Under the pieces are notes generated by a model. It was not told where the DNA came from, made no database searches, and was given only the letters and a program-made list of their open reading frames with translations. Shown one piece after another: positions 53,952-63,192 of a stretch of DNA of 64,000 nucleotides. The position numbers and the translations under genes were made by a program. This DNA comes from Rhodopseudomonas telluris. GTDB taxonomy: Bacteria; Pseudomonadota; Alphaproteobacteria; Rhizobiales; Xanthobacteraceae. How positions within the stretch are numbered: the first letter of the stretch is position 1; each line of letters begins with the position of its first letter. The DNA lies in NCBI RefSeq assembly GCF_042432815.1, contig NZ_JBHLWM010000001.1:620001-684000 (forward strand). The letters are read 5' to 3'.

Positions 53952-54461
53952 ATGGTGAAGCGGGTCAGCATGCGGAACGCGGAGTGCCCGGTGGCCCGCG
54001 CACTCGATGTCATCGGGGACTGGTGGTCGCTGCTGATCATCCGGGACGCCTTTGATGGCATCCGGCGCTTCGGCGGGTTTCAAACCAATCTGGGCATCGC
54101 CAAGGGCATGCTGGCGACGCGGCTTCGCGATCTGACCGAGCGCGGCATCCTGACAATCGCGCCGGCCTCGGACGGCAGCGCCTACAACGAATACGTCCTG
54201 ACAGCCAAAGGCCGCGCGCTCTTCCTCGTGATCGTCGCGCTGCGCCAGTGGGGTGAAGACCATCTCTATGACCCGGGCGAACCGCGATCCTCAATCGTCG
54301 ACGCCGAACGCGGGGCTCCTGTCGCCAGGCTCGAGCTGCGTGCGAAGGATGGTCGTCCGTTGGCTTGGGACGAGACCGCCGTGCGCAAACCAGTAAAGGC
54401 GGCGCGGCAACGCGTGCGCTCGCGTTCAACGCGAACCGATCGACGCGGCGGGCAGGCGTGA
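53952..54461 (+). CDS. HxlR-family winged-helix regulator
   Basis: A 169-residue protein. The HxlR domain covers residues 10-100 with the conserved cysteine and ECPVARALDVIGDWWSLLII, RDAFDGIRRFGGFQ and MLATRLRDLTERGIL. HxlR proteins often sense electrophiles or oxidants through the N-terminal cysteine. The C-terminus (about residues 125-169) is basic. The gene is divergent from the MFS exporter, which it most probably represses. Confidence 0.9.
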   Translation: MVKRVSMRNAECPVARALDVIGDWWSLLIIRDAFDGIRRFGGFQTNLGIAKGMLATRLRDLTERGILTIAPASDGSAYNEYVLTAKGRALFLVIVALRQWGEDHLYDPGEPRSSIVDAERGAPVARLELRAKDGRPLAWDETAVRKPVKAARQRVRSRSTRTDRRGGQA

Positions 54462-54492
54462 CAGCAAGAGTGCCAGACGAGAGCCGTCCGGC

Positions 54493-55287
54493 TCACGCCC
54501 GATCCAGCACCTCCAGCGCCTGCTCCAGCAGCTTCTCGTTCGCCGCCGCGATGACGCGGCCGTCGGAGCTTGGGTCGAGCGGGCGCCCAGCCCAGTCGCG
54601 GATGATGCCGCCGGCGCCTTCGATGACCGGCACCAGCGCCATGAAGTCGAACGACTTCAGCGAGGTCTCGACCACGAGGTCGCAATAGCCCGAGGCAAGC
54701 AGGCCGTATTGATAGCAGTCGCCGCCGAACCGGCGGAACATCGCCTTGCGGCTGAGCGTGTCGTAGCGCTGCCAGTCCTCCGGGGTGAAGAAATCCGGCG
54801 ACGAGGTGTAGATCTGTGCCGCAGCCAGCTCGGTGGTGGCGCTGACGCTCACCGGCAGGCCGTTGAACGTGGCGCCGTCAGCGGTGCCGTACCAGCGCTC
54901 GCCGAGCGCCGGCATGTCGATCATCCCGGCGACGACGCAGCCCTCGCGATCGTCGTTCAGTGCGATCAGCGTGCCGAACAGCGGCATTCCGGAGATAAAG
55001 CTTTTGGTGCCGTCGATCGGGTCGAGATACCAGGTGTATCGCTCGCCCGGCGTCGAGCCCATCTCCTCGCCGAGAATGCCGTGGTCCGGGAAGCGGGCTT
55101 CGATCCGTCGCCGCAACTCACGCTCGATGCCCTGGTCGGCGATCGTCACCGGAGACAGGTCGTCCTTCTGTTCGAAGTCGATCCGGGTACGGAAGTGATG
55201 ACGCGCGATGACGCCGGCGGCGTCGGCGAGATCGTTGAAGAACGGGACAAGCTCGGCTTCGATCGAGGCGTGATCGGACGTGGCCAC
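54493..55287 (-). CDS. hisN: inositol monophosphatase/histidinol-phosphatase family enzyme
   Basis: A 264-residue Mg-dependent phosphatase. ILGEEMGSTPGERYTWYLDP followed by IDGTKSF is the metal-binding motif, and SFDFMALVPVIEGAGGIIRDWAGRPL is the C-terminal motif. These resemble the HisN-type histidinol-phosphatases of alphaproteobacteria, though other phosphomonoester substrates are possible. The start is GTG 55287. It is separated from the AraC gene by 48 bases on the same strand. Confidence 0.88.
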   Translation of the reverse strand: MATSDHASIEAELVPFFNDLADAAGVIARHHFRTRIDFEQKDDLSPVTIADQGIERELRRRIEARFPDHGILGEEMGSTPGERYTWYLDPIDGTKSFISGMPLFGTLIALNDDREGCVVAGMIDMPALGERWYGTADGATFNGLPVSVSATTELAAAQIYTSSPDFFTPEDWQRYDTLSRKAMFRRFGGDCYQYGLLASGYCDLVVETSLKSFDFMALVPVIEGAGGIIRDWAGRPLDPSSDGRVIAAANEKLLEQALEVLDRA

Positions 55288-55335
55288 GGGAAACTCCGGC
55301 AGGGGTCGTTAAACAGGAAGGAAGGTGGAGACCGG

Positions 55336-56295
55336 CTAGGCCGTCTCCTGCAGCCGGTCGGCTTCCCAATAGGCCGTGCCGAAGCGACGCGCGCCTGCGG
55401 CCTTGCGGTCGCGCGCTGGCTTTGCAGCCGCCGCCGGATCGGCGCTGCCGGCCTGGCGCACGTCACGCGGCGCAATGCTGAAGTGCCGGCTGAAGCTGCG
55501 CGAGAAGTGGGAGACGTTCTTGAAGCCGACTTCGTAAGCGACCTCGGCCACGGTGCGATGGCCCTTGGGATCGGCGACCAGCAATTCGTAGGCGCGCTGC
55601 AGGCGCTTCACCTGCACGAACTGGCCGACGGTGGTCTCGTCGTCGTTGAACAGGCTGTAGAGATAGCTCATCGAGATCCGGCTGCTCTCGGCGATCTTGC
55701 GGGGCGACAGGTTCTGGTCGCCGAGATGCTTCTCGATGAAATCGAAGATTCTGCGACGCAACTGATAGCGGGTGTTGCGCACGTCGATCGCGGCGCCGCG
55801 ATCTTCGGCGCCGAGCGTCAGCGCCACGAAGCTGACGATCTCGGTGGCGAGCGCCTGCGGGTTCGGCGGCGCGCGATCGGCGAACAGATCGGCGATGCCC
55901 TTCACCAGATCGACCAGCAGGCAGGTCATGCGCTCATTGGCGCAGAACCGGCCGCCGACGTGATCCTCGACCGACACCAGCCGGCCGCGCAGCTCCGTGG
56001 CCGGGATGTGCAGCATCAGCATCCGCAGGCCGGCCGCCGCCGACAGCGCCGTCGAGCCGCGCTGGCCGAGCAGCACGTATTCGCCCGCGCGGACAATCTT
56101 GGTCTCGCCGCACTGTGTCAGCGTCACGCATCCCGAGGTCGGGATCGCCAGGATGTAGCAGGCGTCGCGGTCGAGGTCGGCGATCTCGCTTTTCCAGACA
56201 TAGGCCTGATCGGCAGCGACGCTGTCGATCTGCAGGCGGCCGATCTGGATCTGCCGCATCGTCGTCGGGGTGCTTCTGGTCATGGTGTCATGCAT
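55336..56295 (-). CDS. AraC-family transcriptional regulator
   Basis: A 319-residue regulator. The N-terminal about 180 residues are the sensor part (AYVWKSEIADLDRDACYILA and following beta strands). The two C-terminal HTH motifs are NLSPRKIAESSRISMSYLYS and TVAEVAYEVGFKNVSHFSRS. The last 40 residues are a basic Ala/Lys tail. The start at ATG 56295 is preceded by AAAGGG. It lies 47 bases after the DeoR-type gene and may be cotranscribed with it. Confidence 0.88.
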   Translation of the reverse strand: MHDTMTRSTPTTMRQIQIGRLQIDSVAADQAYVWKSEIADLDRDACYILAIPTSGCVTLTQCGETKIVRAGEYVLLGQRGSTALSAAAGLRMLMLHIPATELRGRLVSVEDHVGGRFCANERMTCLLVDLVKGIADLFADRAPPNPQALATEIVSFVALTLGAEDRGAAIDVRNTRYQLRRRIFDFIEKHLGDQNLSPRKIAESSRISMSYLYSLFNDDETTVGQFVQVKRLQRAYELLVADPKGHRTVAEVAYEVGFKNVSHFSRSFSRHFSIAPRDVRQAGSADPAAAAKPARDRKAAGARRFGTAYWEADRLQETA

Positions 56296-56342
56296 GGCAA
56301 TTACCCTTTCTGGCGGGGCGGACGAAGAAGAGTCTCGGGAGA

Positions 56343-57179
56343 TCAGCATGGGGCGACGATGAGTTCGGTGCCCGCTTCACGCACGGCGGTGGCGAGCGCG
56401 CCTTCGGGGGGGCGGTCCGTGACGAAGCGGTCGATTTCGCTCCATTGCGCGAACACCGTGAGGGCGCGCTGCTCGAACTTGCTGTGGTCGGCCACGATGA
56501 TGGCCTCGGCCGCGCGCTTCACCATCGCGCCGTACACCGCGCCGGCTTCCTCGTCGGCGTCGTTGATGCCGCGCGCGCCGACGCCGGTGGCGCCGACGAT
56601 GGCGCGGTTGGCCTCGTAGCTGTTGATGCTGGCGATCGTCTGCGTGCCGAACACGTAACCTTCGGTGGCGTGATAGCGGCCGGGGCAGCACAGGATGCGG
56701 ATCGATCCGTTGGTGGCGAGCGCGCCGGCGATCGCGAAATCGTTGACGATCACGGTGATGTCGCGCGCGGTGGCGGCGAGCCGGCGGGCGACATGAAACG
56801 TCGTCGCGCCGGCGCCGAGCATCAGCACCTCGTTGGGCTGGATCAGCTCGGCGATGGCCGCCGCGATCGCTTCGCGCTCGACGATCAGCAGCCGCTTGCG
56901 ATCCACCAGCGAGGGCTCCAGCGCGAACGGCCGCGAGGCGCCCCCATAGGTGCGATTGATCAGTTTCTGCTCCTGCAGCTCCATGAGGTCACGCCGGATC
57001 GTCTCGGTCGAGACGCCGAGCACGGCGGCAAGCTCGGAGGCGCGCAGCGTCGGCGCAGCGGTGAGTTGCGAGATGATGTGCTGGTGGCGGGCCGATTTGG
57101 ACAGTCGGTCGCCATCGGGACGCCGCGATTTTCGAACCGCGAGCTGGTCGGAATCTGACGTGACCGGGATGCTTACCAT
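56343..57179 (-). CDS. DeoR/GlpR-family transcriptional regulator
   Basis: A 278-residue repressor. The N-terminal HTH is ARHQHIISQLTAAPTLRASE then LAAVLGVSTETIRRDLMELQ. The GGASRP turn follows, and the C-terminal sugar-isomerase-like sensor domain has the conserved MLGAGATTFHVARRL, FAIAGALA, GATGVGARGINDADEEAGAV and VADHSKFEQRA. Ligands are usually phosphorylated sugars or polyols. It is divergent from the class III PLP enzyme gene and is a candidate regulator of it. Confidence 0.92.
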   Translation of the reverse strand: MVSIPVTSDSDQLAVRKSRRPDGDRLSKSARHQHIISQLTAAPTLRASELAAVLGVSTETIRRDLMELQEQKLINRTYGGASRPFALEPSLVDRKRLLIVEREAIAAAIAELIQPNEVLMLGAGATTFHVARRLAATARDITVIVNDFAIAGALATNGSIRILCCPGRYHATEGYVFGTQTIASINSYEANRAIVGATGVGARGINDADEEAGAVYGAMVKRAAEAIIVADHSKFEQRALTVFAQWSEIDRFVTDRPPEGALATAVREAGTELIVAPC

Positions 57180-57204
57180 GCGCCCTCGACGAGACCGGCT
57201 TCAC

Positions 57205-57223
57205 GATCCCCGACGGGGGGATC
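57205..57223. promoter_or_regulatory. hairpin/inverted repeat upstream of DeoR-type gene
   Basis: GATCCCC-GAC-GGGGGGATC folds back on itself 25 bases before the DeoR gene. It lies in a 360-base divergent region (57180-57539) that otherwise contains promoter-like sequence and no gene. An operator role is possible. Confidence 0.45.
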
Positions 57224-57539
57224 TGCAGTCCGGTCCATGTGCGGAGCTTCAGGCCGACGGGGTTGCGAGTCCACACCAAGAATGTGGCAACTCCCCCATA
57301 TGTTGGGCGGCGCCCTGCGCAAATAATAGGCGGAGCGGCCGGCTAATACTCCCTATCGGCGGTGCACATCGAATGATGAGGTCCCGTTGCAATGCGGTGC
57401 AGGAAACCTCATCCATCGTTCCGCAATGCCGTTGCCGACGTTGTGGCGAGGTTGTGGGAGCTTCCACCTTGGCTCACAGTGCGCCGGGTCGGGATGTGTT
57501 GCGATGCACAGCTCGCAGGCGAATGTCGAGGGAGGGCAC

Positions 57540-58883
57540 GTGGCGCGCGACAAGGAAATCCTGGCGTTGAACGCGTTCGATCCGAACGCGGCCGGCCCCG
57601 CCGATCCGGAATTGCGCGCGGCGCTGCAGCGCCGGATGCGTTCGTTCGGCTCGAGTTCCGTGCTGTTCTATCAGGAGCCGATCCGCATGGTGCGCGCCGA
57701 GGGCGTCTGGATGATCGACGCCGATGGCCGCCGCTATCTCGATGTCTATAATAATGTGCCCTCGGTTGGCCATTCGCATCCGGCCGTGGTGGCGGCGATC
57801 AGCCGGCAGGCCGCACAGCTCAACACCCACACCCGTTACTTGAACGACGTCGTCGACAGCTACGCCGAGCGTCTGCTCGCGACGTTTCCGGAACCGATCA
57901 GTCAGCTGGTGCTGACCTGCACCGGCAGCGAGGCCAACGATCTGGCGCTCCGGATCGCCGGTGCGGCGACCGGCGGCTGCGGCTTCGTCGTCACGGAGAG
58001 CGCGTATCACGGCAACACTACGGCGGTGAGCGACGTGTCGCCCTCGTCGTGGCCCGGGCGGCAGCCACCGGCGCATGTGCGCGTGGTGCCGGCGCCGGAA
58101 TCGTTTCGCGATCCGGGCGACGACATCGGCGCGCGCTTTGCGCGCAGCATCGAACAGGCGATCGCCGATCTGCAGCGCGCTGGAATTGGCTTCGCGGGGC
58201 TGCTGGTCGATACGATCTTTTCCAGCGACGGCGTCTATGCCGATCCGCCGGGCTTCCTCGCGGCGGCGGTCGACGTGGTGCATGCGCATGGCGGCCTGTT
58301 CATCGCCGACGAGGTGCAGCCCGGCTTCGGCCGGACCGGCACGGCGTTCTGGGGCTTCGCGCGGCACGGTGTGGAGCCGGATATCGTCACCATGGGCAAG
58401 CCGATGGGCAACGGCTTTCCGATGGGCGGCGTCGCGACGCGGCCGGAGCTGATCGATCGCTTCACCGCTGCAACCAAGTACTTCAATACGTTCGGCGGCA
58501 ATCCGGTGGCCGCGGCCGCGGGCCTCGCGGTGCTCGACGTGATCCGCGACGAAGGCCTGATGGACAACGCCAGCCGCGTCGGCGGCTATCTGATGGACGG
58601 GTTGCGGGAGATCGGCAATCGCCACATTCAGATCGGCGACGTGCGCGGATCGGGCCTGTTCATCGGCCTCGAACTGGTCCGCGATCGCGAAACGAAAACG
58701 CCGGCGCCCGAGATCGCGACCGCGGTGATCAACGGCCTGCGCGAGCACGGCATCCTGATCGGCGCCGCCGGCCCGTTCGGCAGCACGCTGAAGATCCGTC
58801 CGCCGCTGTGTTTCACGCGCGACCACGCCGACATAGTGGTGTCAGCGTGCGACGCGGTGTTGAAGGCGCTGCCAGCCGACTGA
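57540..58883 (+). CDS. class III PLP enzyme, phospho-lyase/aminotransferase-like
   Basis: A 447-residue PLP-dependent fold-type I protein. The PLP lysine is Lys287 in DIVTMGKPMGNGF, Asp257 is in FIADEVQPGFGRTG, and LTCTGSEANDLALRI is the cofactor phosphate loop. The N-terminal FYQEPIRMVRAEGVWMIDAD, YNNVPSVGHSHPAVV and TRYLNDVVDSYAERL are close to ethanolamine-phosphate and phosphohydroxylysine phospho-lyases (AGXT2L type), which eliminate phosphate from amino-alcohol phosphates. A plain aminotransferase is the alternative. GAGGGAGG supports GTG 57540; ATG 57504 is possible. Confidence 0.82.
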   Translation: MARDKEILALNAFDPNAAGPADPELRAALQRRMRSFGSSSVLFYQEPIRMVRAEGVWMIDADGRRYLDVYNNVPSVGHSHPAVVAAISRQAAQLNTHTRYLNDVVDSYAERLLATFPEPISQLVLTCTGSEANDLALRIAGAATGGCGFVVTESAYHGNTTAVSDVSPSSWPGRQPPAHVRVVPAPESFRDPGDDIGARFARSIEQAIADLQRAGIGFAGLLVDTIFSSDGVYADPPGFLAAAVDVVHAHGGLFIADEVQPGFGRTGTAFWGFARHGVEPDIVTMGKPMGNGFPMGGVATRPELIDRFTAATKYFNTFGGNPVAAAAGLAVLDVIRDEGLMDNASRVGGYLMDGLREIGNRHIQIGDVRGSGLFIGLELVRDRETKTPAPEIATAVINGLREHGILIGAAGPFGSTLKIRPPLCFTRDHADIVVSACDAVLKALPAD

Positions 58884-58891
58884 TCGAGTCG

Positions 58892-59593
58892 TCAGCCGAG
58901 GCAGAGGGTGGTCAGCGTCATCGCCGGCTCGATCATGCTCGCGGCACCGAGCGCGACCAGCGCGGCGCCGAGCGCGCTGCGGAAGTCGCGCCGCGAGACC
59001 CGTGCGCCTGCCAGCGTCGTGACGCCGAACGCCGCGGCGGCGACGGCGGGAATCGTCGCCAGGCCGAAGCCGGCCATGAACTCGGCGCCCGCCACGGACG
59101 ATCCGCTGAGCATCGCATTGAGCAGCGCCGCATAGACCATGCCGCAGGGCGCGAAGCCCCAGGCGATGCCGAGTGCGAAGGACGGCGGCAGCGAGAGCCG
59201 CCGTATCGTCGAACGCCCGCGCATCGTCGATGCGACAGCCAGAACACGGTCGATGACCCTGAAGCCGGGCACGAGGCCGGCGACCGACAGACCCGTCCAC
59301 GCCAACGCGCAGGCGGCGGCGATCCGCATCGCGGGCTGAAAGCCGGCGAGCGTCACCAGTCCGCCGAAGGCCGCGCCGCCGGCGCCCACGGCCGCACCGA
59401 ACAGCGTGTAGCTGAGCGCGCGGCCGAGCTGGATCCGCAGCAGCGTCGCGGCCCTGCCGGATGCGGCTGCGTCCGGTGAGGATGTCGCCAGCAGCAGCGA
59501 CGACGCGATGCCACCACACAGCCCGGCGCAATGCAGGCTGCCGGCGAGTCCGAGCACAGCGCCGCCGATAAAAGGGAGTCCGGTGGTGATCAT
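58892..59593 (-). CDS. TauE/SafE-like (COG2836) six-TM protein
   Basis: A 233-residue membrane protein with a Gly/Ala-rich six-helix layout. GLAGSLHCAGLCGGIASSLL at the N-terminus is the HCxGxCG motif of the urease accessory UreH-like/COG2836 group, and the second half contains ALGIAWGFAPCGMVYAALLN. In some bacteria such proteins are linked to copper or cytochrome oxidase assembly. It is convergent with the PLP enzyme gene. The function is unproven. Confidence 0.83.
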   Translation of the reverse strand: MITTGLPFIGGAVLGLAGSLHCAGLCGGIASSLLLATSSPDAAASGRAATLLRIQLGRALSYTLFGAAVGAGGAAFGGLVTLAGFQPAMRIAAACALAWTGLSVAGLVPGFRVIDRVLAVASTMRGRSTIRRLSLPPSFALGIAWGFAPCGMVYAALLNAMLSGSSVAGAEFMAGFGLATIPAVAAAAFGVTTLAGARVSRRDFRSALGAALVALGAASMIEPAMTLTTLCLG

Positions 59594-59654
59594 CTTGTGT
59601 CGCTCACCGCATCCGACTGAAGCCGCGTTAGCAATTGACGGATGTGATTTGCAC

Positions 59655-59745
59655 CGTCATGGCCGGGCTCGTCCCGGCCATCCACGCGTTACTTCGCATC
59701 ACAGTCCGAAGGCGTGGATGCCCGGCACAAGGCCGGGCATGACGA
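59655..59745. repeat. intergenic palindromic repeat, family A
   Basis: CGTCATGGCCGGGCTCGTCC ... GGCCATCCACGCG pairs with GGCGTGGATGCCCGGCACAA ... GGGCATGACGA. It fills most of the 196 bases between the TauE-like and amine oxidase genes. Confidence 0.9.
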
Positions 59746-59789
59746 CCTTGGCATTTGTCGCGCTCACTCAAGCGCCGCAATTAATGCCC

Positions 59790-61748
59790 TCACGCCTTGG
59801 TCGCGTTGGCGCAGCAGCTGGCGGCGTTCACTTCGGGCGGCAGGTCGATGCACGGGTTGCCGTCGAAGAAGCCGTGCGGCACCAGCTTGAAGCCGGTGGA
59901 GATGCACGGCTGCACCGGGAAGTCCTCCAGCCGCACCGGATGGTGCAGGCCGAACACGTGCCACAGCACGATGTCGGTGTTCTGGATCGGCCGGTCCTGC
60001 TTGATGAAGGCCGGCAAGCCGCCGCTGCCGTCCGAATGGTTCATGTAGTCGCCGGCGGGGAAGCGCTCCTCGGGATCGAACGCCGTCACCCAGACGTGGT
60101 TCTGGGTGAATGCCGCCCGCGTGCCGGACGGCGACGCCGGGCTGACGAACGGCGTGACGCAGTTCATTGCGTCGAGCTTGTAGCCGACCGGCGTGCCGGC
60201 GTAGTTGAGCTTGTTCGGGTTGACGACCTTCCAGTAGCGATGCGAGGACGCATCGGCGCGACGTGCCGCCTTGCTCTCGGTGTCGAGCACGGTCTCGGCC
60301 TCGTAGAACGCGTTGCCGTAGGGATTCTCCGGGCCGGCCGGCTCCGCATAGGTGTTGCACTCGACGACGCTGTTCTGCGCGCCGTCGACCTCCATGTCGA
60401 GGCGGGCGCAGAAGATGTGTTGGTGGATGTGGCCGACCACGCCGGGCAGCACCTCGCGGGCGTATTTGCCCGGCTTGCCCGGAATGCAGGCGGCGGTGTT
60501 GATGATGCCGGTCGCCTTCATCTCGAATTCGATCGCGCCGTCGATGTGGAAGTACCAGTACAGGGCGTATTCGTAGTTGCCGACGGTGCAGATCGTCGAC
60601 ACCACCAGCTTGCGGGCGCGGCGGACTTCGGCGCGGTCGGTGCGGAAGTCCCAGTGCTTCCACAACAGGCCGGAATCCTCCTCGTGGATGCAGATCGCCT
60701 TCTCGATCGTCAGCACATCGCCGGTCATGGTGTTGAGGTGGACGTCGAGATACTCGATCGCGCCGAGGCAGTCGCAGCCGAGGCTGAGCGAATTGGCCAG
60801 CTTGCCGATGCCGTATTCGCCGACGTCGAACACGTTCTTGCGGAAATGGCCGTTGTCCGGGCTGCCATAGGGGACAACCATCTCGACCAGCGAGGCGCGA
60901 TGCGCCACCGAACGGCCATCATACTTGATGTCGTGCAGCGTCAGCGCCTCGCGGGCATTGAAGCCGACCACCAACGACCACTTGTCCCAGACCAGATGCC
61001 GGCCCTCGATCTTGAAGCTGACGCCCTCGGGCTGGGTGACGTTGATCGGCTTCAGCGGCGCGCGCGGTTTCTCGACGAACTGGCGCTCGTAATTGGCCTC
61101 GATGGTCGGGATCGGGATCACGCCGTAATCGTCGACGCGGATCACCTCCCAGGTCTTAAGGTCGATCACCGCGTTGAGGCCCTCGATCGGATGCGCGTAG
61201 AAGTTCTCGTTTTCGCGCAGCCGCTGCCAGGCGAACACGTGGCACAGGTGCCGGCCGTCCTCGCCGGGGATCGAGAAATTGCCGGCCGACCATGGATCGA
61301 CGCAGACCGTGGTCATGTCGGTAATGCCGCGCTTCGCGCAGCCGGCGATGAAGTCGGGATGGGCGCGGACGTAGCCCTCGATGGCGAGGAATTGCTCGAG
61401 CTGGATCATCGGCCGCGCGGTCGGAAACTCCTGGCGCGAAAGGATCTTGCCGCTGTCGAGCGAGACGGACAGCCGTGTCACGCCGATCTTGTCGGCGCTG
61501 AAGACATTGACGCGAGCACTGCGGGCGATCGGCATGCCGGGCTTGAACGCGCGAACGACGCTCTTTTCCGGCTCCAGCAGTTCGATGGTCTCGAACCGCG
61601 TCGCCGAGCCGTAGGGCGGGTCGGTTTGGACGATCGCGGCGGCGCGGGTGATTTCGTCGGGAGTGAGCGGCTGCAACGGGTGCAGGACGGACGGGATGGG
61701 CGCGGCGGAGGTGGTGTGACAGCAGGTGGTGTCTTCCGCGAGGCTCAT
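59790..61748 (-). CDS. tynA: copper-containing primary amine oxidase
   Basis: A 652-residue copper/topaquinone enzyme that oxidises primary amines to aldehydes with release of NH3 and H2O2. The topaquinone tyrosine is in TVGNYEYALYWYFHIDGAIE (NY[D/E] motif). The catalytic-base region is FDVGEYGIGKLANSLSLGCD, and the copper histidines lie in GHIHQHIFCARLDMEVDG and the later HHPVR segment. Three domains of the usual layout are present. The first 20 residues are not a clear signal peptide, so location is uncertain. The gene is divergent from an AraC regulator and 44 bases from a family A repeat. Confidence 0.95.
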   Translation of the reverse strand: MSLAEDTTCCHTTSAAPIPSVLHPLQPLTPDEITRAAAIVQTDPPYGSATRFETIELLEPEKSVVRAFKPGMPIARSARVNVFSADKIGVTRLSVSLDSGKILSRQEFPTARPMIQLEQFLAIEGYVRAHPDFIAGCAKRGITDMTTVCVDPWSAGNFSIPGEDGRHLCHVFAWQRLRENENFYAHPIEGLNAVIDLKTWEVIRVDDYGVIPIPTIEANYERQFVEKPRAPLKPINVTQPEGVSFKIEGRHLVWDKWSLVVGFNAREALTLHDIKYDGRSVAHRASLVEMVVPYGSPDNGHFRKNVFDVGEYGIGKLANSLSLGCDCLGAIEYLDVHLNTMTGDVLTIEKAICIHEEDSGLLWKHWDFRTDRAEVRRARKLVVSTICTVGNYEYALYWYFHIDGAIEFEMKATGIINTAACIPGKPGKYAREVLPGVVGHIHQHIFCARLDMEVDGAQNSVVECNTYAEPAGPENPYGNAFYEAETVLDTESKAARRADASSHRYWKVVNPNKLNYAGTPVGYKLDAMNCVTPFVSPASPSGTRAAFTQNHVWVTAFDPEERFPAGDYMNHSDGSGGLPAFIKQDRPIQNTDIVLWHVFGLHHPVRLEDFPVQPCISTGFKLVPHGFFDGNPCIDLPPEVNAASCCANATKA

Positions 61749-61868
61749 GGTGTTGCTTCCCTTGATTGTTGTGTCGTGCGTGGAGCACGCTGTTCGCCGC
61801 CATGCTGCATCGGCGGGCGGGGAGCAGGATTGACACTAGCCGCCAATCTCGGCGACGCTGAGCGGAGA

Positions 61869-61886
61869 TCACGCGTATGCGTAGTG
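61869..61886. promoter_or_regulatory. half-palindromic element 1 in amine oxidase/AraC divergent region
   Basis: TCACGCGTATGCGTAGTG contains an ACGC-GTAT-GCGT core and shares TCACGC with the element at 61933, 64 bases away. This suggests paired sites for the AraC protein. Evidence is only the repetition and position. Confidence 0.45.
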
Positions 61887-61932
61887 CCGAGCTACTCGCG
61901 CCGCCGGGTCCGGAGAATTGTGCGTTGCCGCA

Positions 61933-61950
61933 TCACGCACGTATCCGTGC
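61933..61950. promoter_or_regulatory. half-palindromic element 2 in amine oxidase/AraC divergent region
   Basis: TCACGCACGTATCCGTGC shares TCACGC and CGTAT with element 1. It contains an inverted GCACG ... CGTGC pair. Confidence 0.45.
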
Positions 61951-62070
61951 TTCTTGTTTCTTGTGCTTCTCGACTTGCCTCGCTCCGCCGGGCACGACGC
62001 CGGCGACCGAAAACGGCGTTGGTGTAGTTCTTGCTTAGTGATCCTTCGTCTTCCTCTGGAGTCGTCGGAG

Positions 62071-63108
62071 ATGTCTTCATCGGGAACCATCACGGCAGGC
62101 GCCGTGCAGGAACTTCTGTCCGCGTTGGTCCGGCTTCGGCCGGAATCGACCGGAATCAACGCGCGTGCGGGCATTCCGCGGGCGAAGCTCGACGATTCCG
62201 CCGAGATGCTGCCGCTGGCCGCGTTCACCTCGATGCTCGAGGCGGCTGCGCATGAAAGCGGCAACCGCACGCTCGGTCTGGAGCTCGGCAAGGATTTTCG
62301 GCTCGCTGCACTCGGACCGATCAGCGATCTGGTGCACAGCGCGCAGACCGTCGGCGATGCGCTGGAGAGCTTCAATCGCTTCTTTGCCTGCGTGCAGACG
62401 AATACGCACACAACCTTGTCGGTGAGCGACGGCTTCGCGCGGCTGTCCTACGCGATCCAGGATCCGGCGATCCGGTTTCGCGAGCAGGATGCCGGTTTCT
62501 CCCTGGCGATCGAATACTCGATGTTGAAGGGCCTGCTCGGCCGGTCCTGGCGCCCGATCGGCGTCGAGTTCGAACACAACGCGGGCGACGATCTGCCGTT
62601 CTATCAGCAGCATTTCGACTGCCCGCTGCGGTTCGGCCGTCGCGACAATGCGTTGCTGTTCTCCGCCCGGCTGCTGGAGGCGCCGGTGCCGTGGGCCGAT
62701 CGCAACCGCCACGCGCGGCTACGCGTCGATCTCGCCGAAGCGATGCAGCGGCGTGCCAAGCTGCTCGATCTGGTGCGCGGGGTCGAGGCCTGGATCGCGG
62801 CGTCGCTGTGCCGCTCGGTCTCGACCGACATCGAGGTCGCCGCCGGTGACTTCGGCATGAGCACGCGCTCGTTCCAGCGCAAGCTCGCCGATCACGGCGC
62901 CAACTATCTGGATATCCGCAATCGCGTCCGCTCCGACATCGCCCGCTGCATGCTGATCGAGACCAGCGTGCCGGTGACATCGATCGCGCTGCAGCTCGGC
63001 TACAGCGAGACCAGCGCATTCTCGCGCGGCTTCAAGAGTCTGGTCGGCGAAACCCCGGTCGAGTTCCGTAAACGGCAGCGCGGCGTGGAAGCGGCGGCGG
63101 CGGCGTAG
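62071..63108 (+). CDS. AraC-family regulator with arabinose-binding-like sensor domain
   Basis: A 345-residue protein. The N-terminal Arabinose_bd-type domain has AAFTSMLEAAAHESGNRTLG, LGLELGKDFRLAALGPISDL and, further on, DLPFYQQHFDCPLRFGRRDN. The C-terminal HTH_18 domain shows VAAGDFGMSTRSFQRKLAD and VTSIALQLGYSETSAFSRGF. ATG 62071 with GGAG upstream is used; the frame opens further upstream but lacks a good start. It is divergent from the copper amine oxidase and probably activates it in response to an amine, as FeaR does for tynA in E. coli. Confidence 0.9.
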   Translation: MSSSGTITAGAVQELLSALVRLRPESTGINARAGIPRAKLDDSAEMLPLAAFTSMLEAAAHESGNRTLGLELGKDFRLAALGPISDLVHSAQTVGDALESFNRFFACVQTNTHTTLSVSDGFARLSYAIQDPAIRFREQDAGFSLAIEYSMLKGLLGRSWRPIGVEFEHNAGDDLPFYQQHFDCPLRFGRRDNALLFSARLLEAPVPWADRNRHARLRVDLAEAMQRRAKLLDLVRGVEAWIAASLCRSVSTDIEVAAGDFGMSTRSFQRKLADHGANYLDIRNRVRSDIARCMLIETSVPVTSIALQLGYSETSAFSRGFKSLVGETPVEFRKRQRGVEAAAAA

Positions 63109-63192
63109 GGCTATGCGATCGGACTACGCGATGCGGCGCCGCCTAGCTGCTGGCAAGCCGCATCGTTGAACGGTGACCTCCCGTCGCCGCGT

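Noticed and set aside
59508..62027. 839-residue plus-strand frame opposite the amine oxidase
   Set aside because: It is a shadow frame produced by high GC; the amine oxidase shows complete family motifs.
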